64,000 bases of DNA, taken from assembly GCF_030929605.1 (NCBI RefSeq), contig NZ_JAVFVS010000012.1, forward strand, positions 248,001 to 312,000. The letters run 5' to 3'. Positions 17,468 through 25,341 of this stretch are shown here, one piece after another. A program made the translations under genes and the position numbers. Below the pieces are notes generated by a model. That model made no database searches. It was not told where the DNA came from and worked only from the letters and a program-made list of their open reading frames with translations. Position 1 is the stretch's first letter, and each line of letters begins with the position of its first letter. The stretch is from Flavobacterium sp. LHD-80. Lineage in GTDB: Bacteria > Bacteroidota > Bacteroidia > Flavobacteriales > Flavobacteriaceae.

Positions 17468-17517
17468 CAAAAAATCCCAAAACCAATATTTTAAAATTGG
17501 AATTTGGGATTTTTTAT
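17468..17517. terminator. Terminator hairpin between gldC and the membrane protein gene
   Basis: AAAAAATCCCAAA and TTTGGGATTTTTT form the outer stem, with CCAATATTTTAAAATTGG as an inner palindrome. The T-run on the minus strand would terminate the gldB-gldC transcript after gldC (stop at 17531). It shares the ATCCCAAA/TTTGGGAT arms with the two hairpins near 16 kb. Confidence 0.75.
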
Positions 17518-17530
17518 ATTTGAATTTAAT

Positions 17531-17866
17531 TTACTTTGTCAATTCCAGTTTTTCTGCAAAATAATCACAGAAATCTTTCATAGTATCTGACATTTTTTCG
17601 TCATCAGTCGCACGTTTGAAAGTATCTGCCATTGCAACTAAAGTTTGGTGAAAGAAAATTTTCATTTCATCAACCGGCATATCTTTTGTCCACAAATCGA
17701 TACGCATCGTTTCTTTTGCTTTGCTGTCCCAAATAGAAAGCATAATCGCTTTTGCTTCTTCTGCCTGAACACCGCCGTCCTGCGCACTCCATGTTAATTT
17801 TTCTGGAACGCGGTTTTCATCTAATTCTATATTGAATTTTATTTCTGAGTTTATTGTATTTGACAT
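17531..17866 (-). CDS. gldC: Gliding motility protein GldC
   Basis: A 111-residue cytosolic protein without signal peptide. The sequence (INSEIKFNIELDENRVPEKL; WSAQDGGVQAEEAKA) matches what I know of GldC, and it sits directly after gldB, the arrangement described in Flavobacterium johnsoniae. In that species GldC is reported to stimulate gliding and GldB to be essential for it. The start codon overlaps the gldB stop by one base, indicating coupling. Confidence 0.9.
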   Translation of the reverse strand: MSNTINSEIKFNIELDENRVPEKLTWSAQDGGVQAEEAKAIMLSIWDSKAKETMRIDLWTKDMPVDEMKIFFHQTLVAMADTFKRATDDEKMSDTMKDFCDYFAEKLELTK

Positions 17867-18822
17867 TATTTCTTAGGTTTATATTTTGACTTTTCGAAAA
17901 TTTCTTTCGCATTAACTTTTAATAATTCTGGCAAAGTTACGTTGTTATTTTTCATATAGGAACGTACAATCTGCCAACCAATCCAAGCACCTACTCTTCC
18001 TGGAGAATCGTTGTCGATTTCTAAATAAAATTTAGAAAACGGAGCTGGAGCAATAAATCTTGTTGTAAGTTTTGGATCATCGCTGTAAAGCATTTCTTTT
18101 TCCATAAAATAACGCCACATATAGGCTTCATTTTCTTCACACCATTTGATTTGTTCTGGTGTATACCCCATTTTATCAGCATCTGAATATTCAGGCAAAA
18201 GCAAATCTTTGGCATACAATTGCTTTCCTTCAAAAATCATTTGAGAAACCAAATTTCTTTCGCCGTAAACTGGAATGTTTCTGTAAGTAAAACTAGAAAC
18301 CACATCTGGCATGATTTGTTTCTCTTCAAAATTTTGTTTCACATAATTAGGGAACTCATAAAATTTGTGCTCTTTCCCCAAATACAATTCTAATGCAACA
18401 ATTACCAAACTGTCTGCATAAATTGCTTTCGCATTATAATCCATTTCTCCAATAACGGTAATTACTTTTGGTGTTTTCGTTTTTGGAAAATAATATTTCA
18501 CATGCTGAAAAAGCGAATTGAATTCCTGACGCACTGGTTCAAAATTGCTGTATTTTTTTTGCACTTCGCTATACACTTCACGCCAAATTGGTTCTTGCAT
18601 TTTTTGAATCCAAACAGCATCATCATTTCCTGCTGGAAAAAAGTACGGATACTGCTTTTTTATTTTTCCAAGATCTTCAGGTTTTGCTTCAAAAAAAGCC
18701 TTATCAAAGCGTTCTACTTTAATGTCAACCGGAATTTCTTCAACTTCTTTTTCGACCTTGCTTTTTTGTTCACAAGACAAAAAAAACACGCATAGAAGCA
18801 ATGTAAAGCGATATAATTTCAT
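17866..18822 (-). CDS. gldB: Gliding motility lipoprotein GldB
   Basis: A 318-residue lipoprotein: hydrophobic signal ending in the lipobox LSC with Cys at about residue 17. The body (IKVERFDKAFFEAKPEDLGK; GRVGAWIGWQIVRSYM near residue 274) fits GldB, a cell-envelope lipoprotein required for gliding in Flavobacterium. The C-terminal half has a helix-rich pattern with a WCEENEAYMWRYF segment. A -7 box stands at 18885-18892. Transcription continues into gldC. Confidence 0.92.
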   Translation of the reverse strand: MKLYRFTLLLCVFFLSCEQKSKVEKEVEEIPVDIKVERFDKAFFEAKPEDLGKIKKQYPYFFPAGNDDAVWIQKMQEPIWREVYSEVQKKYSNFEPVRQEFNSLFQHVKYYFPKTKTPKVITVIGEMDYNAKAIYADSLVIVALELYLGKEHKFYEFPNYVKQNFEEKQIMPDVVSSFTYRNIPVYGERNLVSQMIFEGKQLYAKDLLLPEYSDADKMGYTPEQIKWCEENEAYMWRYFMEKEMLYSDDPKLTTRFIAPAPFSKFYLEIDNDSPGRVGAWIGWQIVRSYMKNNNVTLPELLKVNAKEIFEKSKYKPKK

Positions 18823-18884
18823 TTTATTTTAATTAGATTTGTGTTGCATAAATTTAAATAAATACATACTTAAAAATATTTGTG

Positions 18885-18892
18885 CAAATATA
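18885..18892 (-). promoter_or_regulatory. Predicted -7 box of gldB-gldC
   Basis: On the minus strand this reads TATATTTG (TAnnTTTG consensus), about 62 bases before the gldB ATG. It lies beside the palindromic stretch ATATTTGTGCAAATAT at 18877-18892, a possible operator, in the 99-base region shared with divergent nadE. Confidence 0.45.
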
Positions 18893-18921
18893 CATCCCTG
18901 TATCTTAAAACTTGAACTATT

Positions 18922-19728
18922 ATGGCTAAAAAAAGTACCATTCAAACAGAAAAAGTAAATATCCACATTGTAGAGTGGCTAAAAAATTATGCTGAACGAG
19001 CAAAAGTAAACGGTTTTGTAATTGGAATTTCTGGTGGAGTTGACTCTGCTGTTACCTCAACTTTATGCGCTCAGACGGGTTTACAAGTTTTATGTGTTGA
19101 AATGCCGATTCATCAAGCTGAAAGTCAAGTTTCGAGAGGAAGAGAACATATTGACCAATTAAAAAAACGTTTCTCTAATGTTTCAAGTGTAGAAACTGAT
19201 TTAACGGCCACTTTTGAAGCTTTTAAGGCATCGGTTCCAAAAACCGATGACGAAGCAAAGATTAATCTTTCTTTAGCCAATACACGTGCTCGTATACGAA
19301 TGACTTCTTTATATTATTTAGCAGGAATTCATGGTCTCTTGGTTGCAGGAACTGGAAACAAAGTGGAAGATTTTGGAGTAGGATTTTATACAAAATATGG
19401 AGACGGAGGAGTCGATTTAAGTCCGATTGCCGATTTAATGAAATCTGATGTTTATGCTTTAGGAGAATTTTTAGCAATTCCGCAATCAATTTTAACAGCA
19501 GCTCCAACAGATGGATTATTTGGCGATAATCGTACTGATGAGGACCAATTAGGAGCAAGTTATGACGAACTTGAATGGGCGATGTTAGCCGCGGAGTCAG
19601 GAAAAACGGCAGATGACTTTGATGGGAGAGAAAAAACTGTCTTCGAAATTTATAAACGATTAAACACCAGCAACAAGCATAAAATGGATGCAATTCCGGT
19701 ATGTTTAATACCAAAAACGTTAAAATAA
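18922..19728 (+). CDS. nadE: NH3-dependent NAD(+) synthetase
   Basis: Final step of NAD synthesis, amidation of nicotinic acid adenine dinucleotide using ammonia. The 268-residue protein has the PP-loop GISGGVDSA at about residues 35-43 and the NAD synthase segments GTGNKVEDFGVGFYTKYGDG and LSPIADLMKSDVYAL. There is no N-terminal glutaminase domain, so it is the short ammonia-dependent form. It is divergent from gldB. Confidence 0.95.
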   Translation: MAKKSTIQTEKVNIHIVEWLKNYAERAKVNGFVIGISGGVDSAVTSTLCAQTGLQVLCVEMPIHQAESQVSRGREHIDQLKKRFSNVSSVETDLTATFEAFKASVPKTDDEAKINLSLANTRARIRMTSLYYLAGIHGLLVAGTGNKVEDFGVGFYTKYGDGGVDLSPIADLMKSDVYALGEFLAIPQSILTAAPTDGLFGDNRTDEDQLGASYDELEWAMLAAESGKTADDFDGREKTVFEIYKRLNTSNKHKMDAIPVCLIPKTLK

Positions 19729-19822
19729 AACTTTTTAACATTTGTCAGCTATAAACTACAGAATTTATTTATTAATTTTACCGTTCCAAAAACATGATAA
19801 CAATTCTAAAAAGGTAAAAATT

Positions 19823-20452
19823 ATGATTAAAGTATGTCTAGCAGACAATCATCCTGTGACGCACTTTGGCGTTAAGTCTTATTTCAAAGACCACGATCAA
19901 ATTTCAATTGTTGCCAACGTAGGCAATTTTTCAATGGTTAGAGACATTCTTCAGACGAAGGAGATCGATATCCTAATTCTAGATCTAGAGTTAGAAGGTC
20001 TTTCGAGCATCTTTGAAGTTAAATCGATCCTGAAAAACTTCCCAAAAACAAAAATTGTAATTTTTAGTGACCTCGCTGAACAAATGTATGCTCCAAACGC
20101 AATTAAAGCAGGAGTTTCAGGGTATGTACACAAAACAGAAAAACTTGAAACATTAGGTCTTTCTATTATTAAAGTACATGAAGGAAAAATTATTATCAAT
20201 GAAACAGTTCGCAAAAACATGGCCCTTATTGCTAAACAAAGCAAAAGCGAACGTTTGTACAGAAAACTTTCTAATCGCGAGATTGAAGTTTTGCGTTACT
20301 TAAGTGACGGAAAGAAAAACAATGAAATTTCTAAAATCTTAAATCTGAACGAAAAAACGATCAGTACTTACAAATTAAGATTATTGACTAAATTGAATGT
20401 TACTAATTTAGTTGACTTAGTAAACAAAGCTAAGACTTTAGAAATTATTTAA
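19823..20452 (+). CDS. Response regulator, NarL/LuxR type
   Basis: A 209-residue two-domain regulator. The receiver domain (residues 1-120) has the acidic pair in LADNHP, the phosphoacceptor Asp in ILILDLELEG near residue 52, a Ser/Thr in IFSDLAE, and the lysine in YVHKTE. The C-terminal HTH (LSNREIEVLRYLSDGKKNNE) is LuxR-type. I take the ATG at 19823 because the receiver domain begins there with MIKVCLADNH; the frame is open upstream to 19742. No sensor kinase lies next to it, so its partner is unknown. Confidence 0.88.
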   Translation: MIKVCLADNHPVTHFGVKSYFKDHDQISIVANVGNFSMVRDILQTKEIDILILDLELEGLSSIFEVKSILKNFPKTKIVIFSDLAEQMYAPNAIKAGVSGYVHKTEKLETLGLSIIKVHEGKIIINETVRKNMALIAKQSKSERLYRKLSNREIEVLRYLSDGKKNNEISKILNLNEKTISTYKLRLLTKLNVTNLVDLVNKAKTLEII

Positions 20453-20490
20453 ATTAATGGTTGATTTGCTACGGCAAAACCATCAGTCAT

Positions 20491-20530
20491 AAAAAAAAGC
20501 TCTATATTGTTTATCGATATAGAGCTTTTT
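20491..20530. terminator. Bidirectional terminator between response regulator and dnaG
   Basis: The stem AAAAGCTCTATAT / ATATAGAGCTTTT has a 9-base loop and A- and T-runs on both sides, placed between two convergent genes. Confidence 0.88.
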
Positions 20531-20536
20531 GATTTT

Positions 20537-22606
20537 TTAGTGATAAGGAACTACTACCCTACCTAATTTCTTCGAAAAATTATTGAGCAGTTTCGAATAA
20601 TCTACAACCATTGACAATACTTCTGAATTGTCTTCCTGCGGATCTGTCATCAATGAATTTTTCAAATCATGAATTATTTTTGAAACCAAATACCAGCGTA
20701 ACGAAAATATCGTATCTGAAACATTTTGCTCGATAGTTACATTTTTATGTTTTGGGAAAATATTCTGCCCTTCCCAATCATGAATAACGACTTTTTCATC
20801 TTCCATCAAAATATTGGTCACTTCCTGCGCAAATTCTGGAGGTAAATGCATCAAATATTTATCTAAACTGAAGGTTTCGTTTTGATTATAAAAATCAATT
20901 AAGCCACTGAAGATATTCTGAAATAAACTATTCGACAGTTCAATCTCATCTTCCTGCAGACTTAAATATATTTTTTCGAATACTTTATATTCTCTTTTTT
21001 CAGAAACCTCTTTTACATTTCCTTCTTCATCGGCTTTTAAGAAAACATCTTCAAAATTTTCAACAACACTTCCGTACAAAAGAAGAATTTCAATGACTTT
21101 TCTTTCGAATTCATATAAAATATCTACTTTTTGTTCCTGCACTGCTGCATAACCTTGATCTCCCGGATAATCATAACCCTCCGGCGGTCCAGTTCTAGGA
21201 TCTTCAGGATCTCCTCCTGAGAATGTACCTGCTTGTGGAGGCTGATTTCTATGAACTTCAAAAGGTTTTTGTTCTTGCTTTTGCTTTTTATTCGCTTCTG
21301 CAATATCTTTTTGAATTAGCTGTGCCAAAGTGCTCACCAAGACTTGCTCAGAAATATCCATTATTCGGGCACATTCCTGAACATAAACTTCACGCTGAAT
21401 GCGATCTGGAATTTTCGAAATACTAACAACCATATCCCGAATCAAATCGGCTTTTTTTATTGGATCGTTTTTAGCTTCGTTCATTAATATCGAAGCCTTA
21501 AACTGTATAAAATCTTTACTGTTGTTTTCTAAGTAAGCAACTAATTCGTCATGCGAATTTTTTCGAGCGAAACTATCTGGATCTTCTCCGTCAGGAAAAG
21601 AACAAACTCTTACATTCATTCCTTCTTCCAAAATCAAATCGATTCCTCGAATAGACGCACGCAGTCCGGCAGCATCTCCGTCAAAAAGTACAGTAATATT
21701 TCGCGTCAAACGATTAATCAAACGAATTTGATCTGGTGTCAAAGCGGTTCCTGATGAAGCCACAACATTTTCAATTCCCGCTTGACTAAACTGAATTACA
21801 TCGGTATAACCTTCAACCAAGTAACAATTGTTTTGTTTGGCGATGGATTGTTTGGCGTGATAAATTCCGTAAAGCACTTTACTTTTATGGTAAATATCAC
21901 TTTCTGGCGAATTCAGGTATTTTGCCGCTTTTTTGTCATTCGTCAAAATACGTCCTCCAAAACCTAAAACTCGGCCCGACATACTTTGAATAGGAAACAT
22001 CACACGGCCTTTAAATCGGTCAAAAGGGCGATCTTCTCTAGCGATGGTTAAACCAGTGCTTTCTAAAAATTCTAATTTATATCCTTTCCCTAATGCCTCT
22101 TTAGTCAAAGCATCCCAAGTTTCAGGAGAATATCCTAAATTGAATTTTTTAATGGTTTCATTCGTAAATCCTCTTTCTTTAAAATAAGATAAACCAATCG
22201 CTTTTCCTTCTTCAGAATTTAATAAAATGTCCTGAAAATATTTAGCTGCAAATTCAGAAACCAAATACATACTTTCGCGAATATCTGTATTTGCTTTTTC
22301 TGCTTCAGATTGTTCGGTTTCTTCAATTTCGATATTGTATTTTTTTGCTAAATACCGAATGGCTTCAGGATAAGTAAACTGCGAATGCTCCATCAAAAAT
22401 TTAACCGAGTTTCCGCCTTTTCCTGTACTAAAATCTTTCCAGATTCCTTTTGCAGGCGAAACCATGAACGAAGGAGAACGCTCATCTGAAAACGGACTCA
22501 AACCCTTAAAGTTACTTCCCGCGCGCTTTAAATTCACGAAATCGCCAATAACCTCCTCTACTCGAGCAGTTTCAAAAACAGTATCAATTGTATTTTGTGA
22601 AATCAA
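20537..22606 (-). CDS. dnaG: DNA primase DnaG with zinc ligands replaced
   Basis: Synthesises RNA primers at the replication fork. The 689-residue protein has the CHC2-type N-terminal domain (about 1-95), the primase core with TOPRIM motifs LVEGYTDVIQF and LFDGDAAGLRA, and a C-terminal region for helicase binding. The four usual zinc ligands (Cys, His, Cys, Cys) appear as Ser37, Ser40, Asp58 and Thr61, while the surrounding PSF-VSP-K pattern and the GKGGN loop are kept. The start is TTG at 22606, immediately after a TACGTTTT sequence. It is convergent with the response regulator gene. Confidence 0.95.
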   Translation of the reverse strand: MISQNTIDTVFETARVEEVIGDFVNLKRAGSNFKGLSPFSDERSPSFMVSPAKGIWKDFSTGKGGNSVKFLMEHSQFTYPEAIRYLAKKYNIEIEETEQSEAEKANTDIRESMYLVSEFAAKYFQDILLNSEEGKAIGLSYFKERGFTNETIKKFNLGYSPETWDALTKEALGKGYKLEFLESTGLTIAREDRPFDRFKGRVMFPIQSMSGRVLGFGGRILTNDKKAAKYLNSPESDIYHKSKVLYGIYHAKQSIAKQNNCYLVEGYTDVIQFSQAGIENVVASSGTALTPDQIRLINRLTRNITVLFDGDAAGLRASIRGIDLILEEGMNVRVCSFPDGEDPDSFARKNSHDELVAYLENNSKDFIQFKASILMNEAKNDPIKKADLIRDMVVSISKIPDRIQREVYVQECARIMDISEQVLVSTLAQLIQKDIAEANKKQKQEQKPFEVHRNQPPQAGTFSGGDPEDPRTGPPEGYDYPGDQGYAAVQEQKVDILYEFERKVIEILLLYGSVVENFEDVFLKADEEGNVKEVSEKREYKVFEKIYLSLQEDEIELSNSLFQNIFSGLIDFYNQNETFSLDKYLMHLPPEFAQEVTNILMEDEKVVIHDWEGQNIFPKHKNVTIEQNVSDTIFSLRWYLVSKIIHDLKNSLMTDPQEDNSEVLSMVVDYSKLLNNFSKKLGRVVVPYH

Positions 22607-22682
22607 AACGTAAATTTATTTTTAAAGTTGGAAGCCTGTAAAAGTACATAAATCCATCCTGAAAATTTATTTTTTAAACTAA

Positions 22683-22710
22683 AAAAAGTGCCTCTTTCAA
22701 AGCACTTTTT
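22683..22710. terminator. Terminator hairpin upstream of dnaG
   Basis: AAAAAGTGC and GCACTTTTT enclose a 10-base loop. On the minus strand it ends the transcript of the outer membrane protein gene at 22736 before dnaG begins. Confidence 0.8.
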
Positions 22711-22735
22711 CTACTAACTAAACTTAATACTGTAA

Positions 22736-23767
22736 TTAATTGAAATCAAATCGAAGTCCCATTGAAATATTGTTTTCCTTAACTAAATTGTCCTGAAACA
22801 ACGGATTCAAATCGTATTTTACATATAAGCTTAATTCTCTGTAACCAATGTAAGAACTTACTCCGTAAATGAAATTATTCACATTGTATTCGCCTTTTAT
22901 GGTACTTTTATATTTCAAATCTTCTTCTTCAAATTTTAAAATCTGTTTTGATTTTACGTTAATTCCGGCGTAACCTCCAACTCCAAAACGGAAACTTTTA
23001 TGCGTTTTAAAATAGGTTTTTCCATCTTTTACTGTTGGTCTTGTAAAATCAAATTCTAAATGCGCAGGAAGAACCAAATACACATTTCTAAAACGAGATT
23101 CGGTTAAGTTTACAGCATTTGTCTGTAAATTCGTTTGATCACCATTTACCACAAAATAACGATTGTCTGTTGGGCGAATATTATTGTACATTAATGAAAG
23201 TCCGTATTTAGCGTGAAGCAAATTATCATTTTTCATTAATCTTGAGTTATAAGTAAAACCCCATTCGTAAAAATGCGAACCTATAAAACTGTAATTTGAA
23301 TCCTGATATTTCCCGTCGACCATCGTGTTATTTAAACCCAGTGCAAAAACAAATTGAGAAGTCGTTCTTCGCTCGCTACGAATAGAATCTTTTTTGCAAT
23401 CATTTTTTGCCCAACGAATGTAATAAGAAGCTGGTATATCTTTTTGTTTTATTTTTCCATCTACTTTTTCCTGTACTAGCTCGTTCAATTCATTTTGAGC
23501 TAAAGTCACTTTTTCTTCAATTATAATCGCTCTGGCTTCTGCCAATTCTTTTTTGCGTTTATCCGCTTGTTCCTGTGTAATTTTTCCTTCCGATAATTGC
23601 ACGTTTACGGCTTCTACTTCTTGTTTTAAAGTTTCTTTTTCTTCTTTAGTAACTTTCTCGATTTTATTGGCAATTTGTCTTGCTCTAGCTTCAAAAGTTT
23701 CTTGCCCCATAACCTTGCTTACAAATAAGAAAATTAAAATTACGAGATGAATGGTAAAATTTTTCAT
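22736..23767 (-). CDS. Outer membrane beta-barrel protein with N-terminal coiled coil
   Basis: A 343-residue exported protein with a signal peptide ending near residue 21 (VMGQ|E). Residues about 22-105 form a charged helical region (KVTKEEKETLKQEVEAV) likely to be coiled coil. The rest shows alternating beta-strand patterns (YSFIGSHFYEWGFTYNSRL) and ends in FDFN with a terminal aromatic repeat, as in PorT/OMP_b-brl-like barrels. The exact family is not recognised. It lies downstream of the sigma and anti-sigma genes, so it may be part of the same envelope-stress regulon, but a 116-base gap separates them. Confidence 0.72.
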   Translation of the reverse strand: MKNFTIHLVILIFLFVSKVMGQETFEARARQIANKIEKVTKEEKETLKQEVEAVNVQLSEGKITQEQADKRKKELAEARAIIIEEKVTLAQNELNELVQEKVDGKIKQKDIPASYYIRWAKNDCKKDSIRSERRTTSQFVFALGLNNTMVDGKYQDSNYSFIGSHFYEWGFTYNSRLMKNDNLLHAKYGLSLMYNNIRPTDNRYFVVNGDQTNLQTNAVNLTESRFRNVYLVLPAHLEFDFTRPTVKDGKTYFKTHKSFRFGVGGYAGINVKSKQILKFEEEDLKYKSTIKGEYNVNNFIYGVSSYIGYRELSLYVKYDLNPLFQDNLVKENNISMGLRFDFN

Positions 23768-23837
23768 GATTGATTTTTTAGATTGATTGTGATTGATGAT
23801 GATTAATTATTAATTGTTAATTATGAATTATGAATTC

Positions 23838-23879
23838 TTTGCTCTTGCTTCTTTGTTCTTGCCTCTTTATTCTTGCTTC
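23838..23879. repeat. Three 14-bp direct repeats
   Basis: Units at 23838-23851, 23852-23865 and 23866-23879 read TTTGCTCTTGCTTC, TTTGTTCTTGCCTC and TTTATTCTTGCTTC. They end four bases before the stop codon of the gene at 23884. A similar CTTTCTTCTTTGCTC tract lies at about 27533-27570. Slippage-prone simple sequence is the likely explanation. Confidence 0.75.
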
Positions 23880-23883
23880 TTCC

Positions 23884-24606
23884 TCACTCCTGCTGATTTC
23901 TATTTGCCAAAGTCACTTTTACAGTCTGATAATTTTTGTTGACTTTTGTGATTACTTTTTCTCGAAACGACTGTTCTAATTCGCCGTCAACTTGATTCAA
24001 CAGATCATTAGCATTGACTTTAATTTTTGCTTTTGGCTTCGCTGAATTTTCCGCAACAATTGTTTTTTCTGCCGAATCCAATAACTGATCTACGTTTTCT
24101 TTTTTAGGCGTTTCGACAATTGTTGTTTGATTATTAACTGATTTTTTTTCTTGATTGTTTTTGATGATGATTGAAGACTCCGCTATTTGATTTGATTCAT
24201 TTTTATTGATTTTATTTGATTTCTGTATTGAAGGGTTTTGATTATTTTTTTCTTCTTTATTTAAAGTTTCTTTTGAAGGATTTTCAGAAACAGCGATTTC
24301 AGTTTTAGAAGAATCGATGTTGTTTAAAATTGGTTCTTCAACTGAATCTTTTTCAGTTTCTTTTTCAACTACTGCATTTTTTGGAGTTTCAACAGTATTT
24401 TCTTTTTGGTTGAAAAAGAAAGTTCCAACCAATAAAAATCCGACAACACTTGCGGCGATGTACAGCCATTTTCTGTTTTTCTTTTTAGGTTTTTCTTCGG
24501 CAACACTCAACATTGCGTCTAATCGATCCCAGGCTTTATTGCTTGGCTCAATCTCGCGTTGATTTAGTTTTTCACGGAAATCCTTTTCAAAATTATTCGG
24601 TTCCAT
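23884..24606 (-). CDS. Probable anti-sigma factor, membrane protein
   Basis: A 240-residue protein with a cytosolic N-terminus (about 1-44, EKDFREKLNQREIEPSNKAW), one membrane segment at about 47-65, and a long low-complexity Asn/Lys/Glu-rich periplasmic region. This topology and the 14-base overlap with the ECF sigma gene upstream suggest an anti-sigma factor that holds the sigma at the membrane. There is no clear zinc-binding ZAS motif (HxxxCxxC), so the assignment rests on context. The periplasmic part is probably disordered. Confidence 0.65.
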   Translation of the reverse strand: MEPNNFEKDFREKLNQREIEPSNKAWDRLDAMLSVAEEKPKKKNRKWLYIAASVVGFLLVGTFFFNQKENTVETPKNAVVEKETEKDSVEEPILNNIDSSKTEIAVSENPSKETLNKEEKNNQNPSIQKSNKINKNESNQIAESSIIIKNNQEKKSVNNQTTIVETPKKENVDQLLDSAEKTIVAENSAKPKAKIKVNANDLLNQVDGELEQSFREKVITKVNKNYQTVKVTLANRNQQE

Positions 24607-25153
24607 TATCTTGTTTTTTTAAAATAGTAATTTGTGTTTGCAGCATTTTTCTAGCGTGCGATAATTGCGATTTTGATGTTCCCTCATTAATTCCTAACAT
24701 CTTGGCAATTTCATTGTGTTTGTAACCTTCGATCGCATATAAATTGAAAACCATTTTATAACCGTCCGGCAAAGCGTCAATTAAAAACTGAATTTGTTCA
24801 ACTGTAAACTGACTGTCGATTTCGTTGAAACTTTCCTCAACAAAAAATTCATCTTCGGCAAATTTTACTTTTTTCTGAACCCTTAAGTAGGAAATACATT
24901 CGTTAACCATAATTCGGCGAATCCATCCTTCAAAACTTCCTTTGTGTTCAAAATTGCTTAAGTTGGTAAACACTTTCATGAAAGCCGTTATCATAACATC
25001 TTCCGCCAATTGAATGTCTTTTATATATTGGCGACAAACACTTAACATTTTCGAAGAATATTTACCGTAAATCTGTTGCTGTGCCTGACGATTATTTTCG
25101 ACAGCCAGCTTTATGATTTTGGTTTCTTCTTGATGTAACGGAATAATTTTCAT
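24593..25153 (-). CDS. ECF-type RNA polymerase sigma factor
   Basis: A 186-residue sigma-70 family factor with region 2 (YGKYSSKMLSVCRQYIKD through FEGWIRRIMVNECISYLR) and region 4 (GYKMVFNLYAIEGYKHNEIA; INEGTSKSQLSHARKML), without regions 1 and 3, the ECF layout. It probably directs an envelope regulon and is restrained by the downstream membrane protein, whose gene it overlaps by 14 bases. Confidence 0.92.
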   Translation of the reverse strand: MKIIPLHQEETKIIKLAVENNRQAQQQIYGKYSSKMLSVCRQYIKDIQLAEDVMITAFMKVFTNLSNFEHKGSFEGWIRRIMVNECISYLRVQKKVKFAEDEFFVEESFNEIDSQFTVEQIQFLIDALPDGYKMVFNLYAIEGYKHNEIAKMLGINEGTSKSQLSHARKMLQTQITILKKQDNGTE

Positions 25154-25254
25154 TAATAAGCTTTCGGTTTTGGTTTTAGAAACAGACTTCTATTAGCATA
25201 GACGCATAGAGTTTTGAAATGGTTGCATGGGAATGAAAAAATAATTGGACGATC

Positions 25255-25323
25255 AGAAAATTTGTCAATTAGATAATTGATTCACAACAAAGTAAAAACA
25301 ATTATCTAATTGACAAATTTTCT
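25255..25323. repeat. Perfect 25-bp inverted repeat
   Basis: The arms 25255-25279 and 25299-25323 are exact reverse complements around a 19-base loop; each contains TTTGTCAATTAGATAATTG. Further imperfect copies of the AATTAGATAATT motif continue to about 25340, up to the polyprenyl synthetase stop. No G+C-rich stem is present, so it is not a strong terminator, but it would fold in RNA of either strand. Confidence 0.85.
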
Positions 25324-25341
25324 AATTATCTAATTAAAAAA

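Noticed and set aside
19262..19741. 159-codon open frame on the minus strand opposite nadE
   Set aside because: It lies wholly antisense to a clear NAD synthetase gene apart from a few terminal bases, its translation is Leu/His-rich without a recognisable domain, and it has no promoter of its own. It is a shadow frame.
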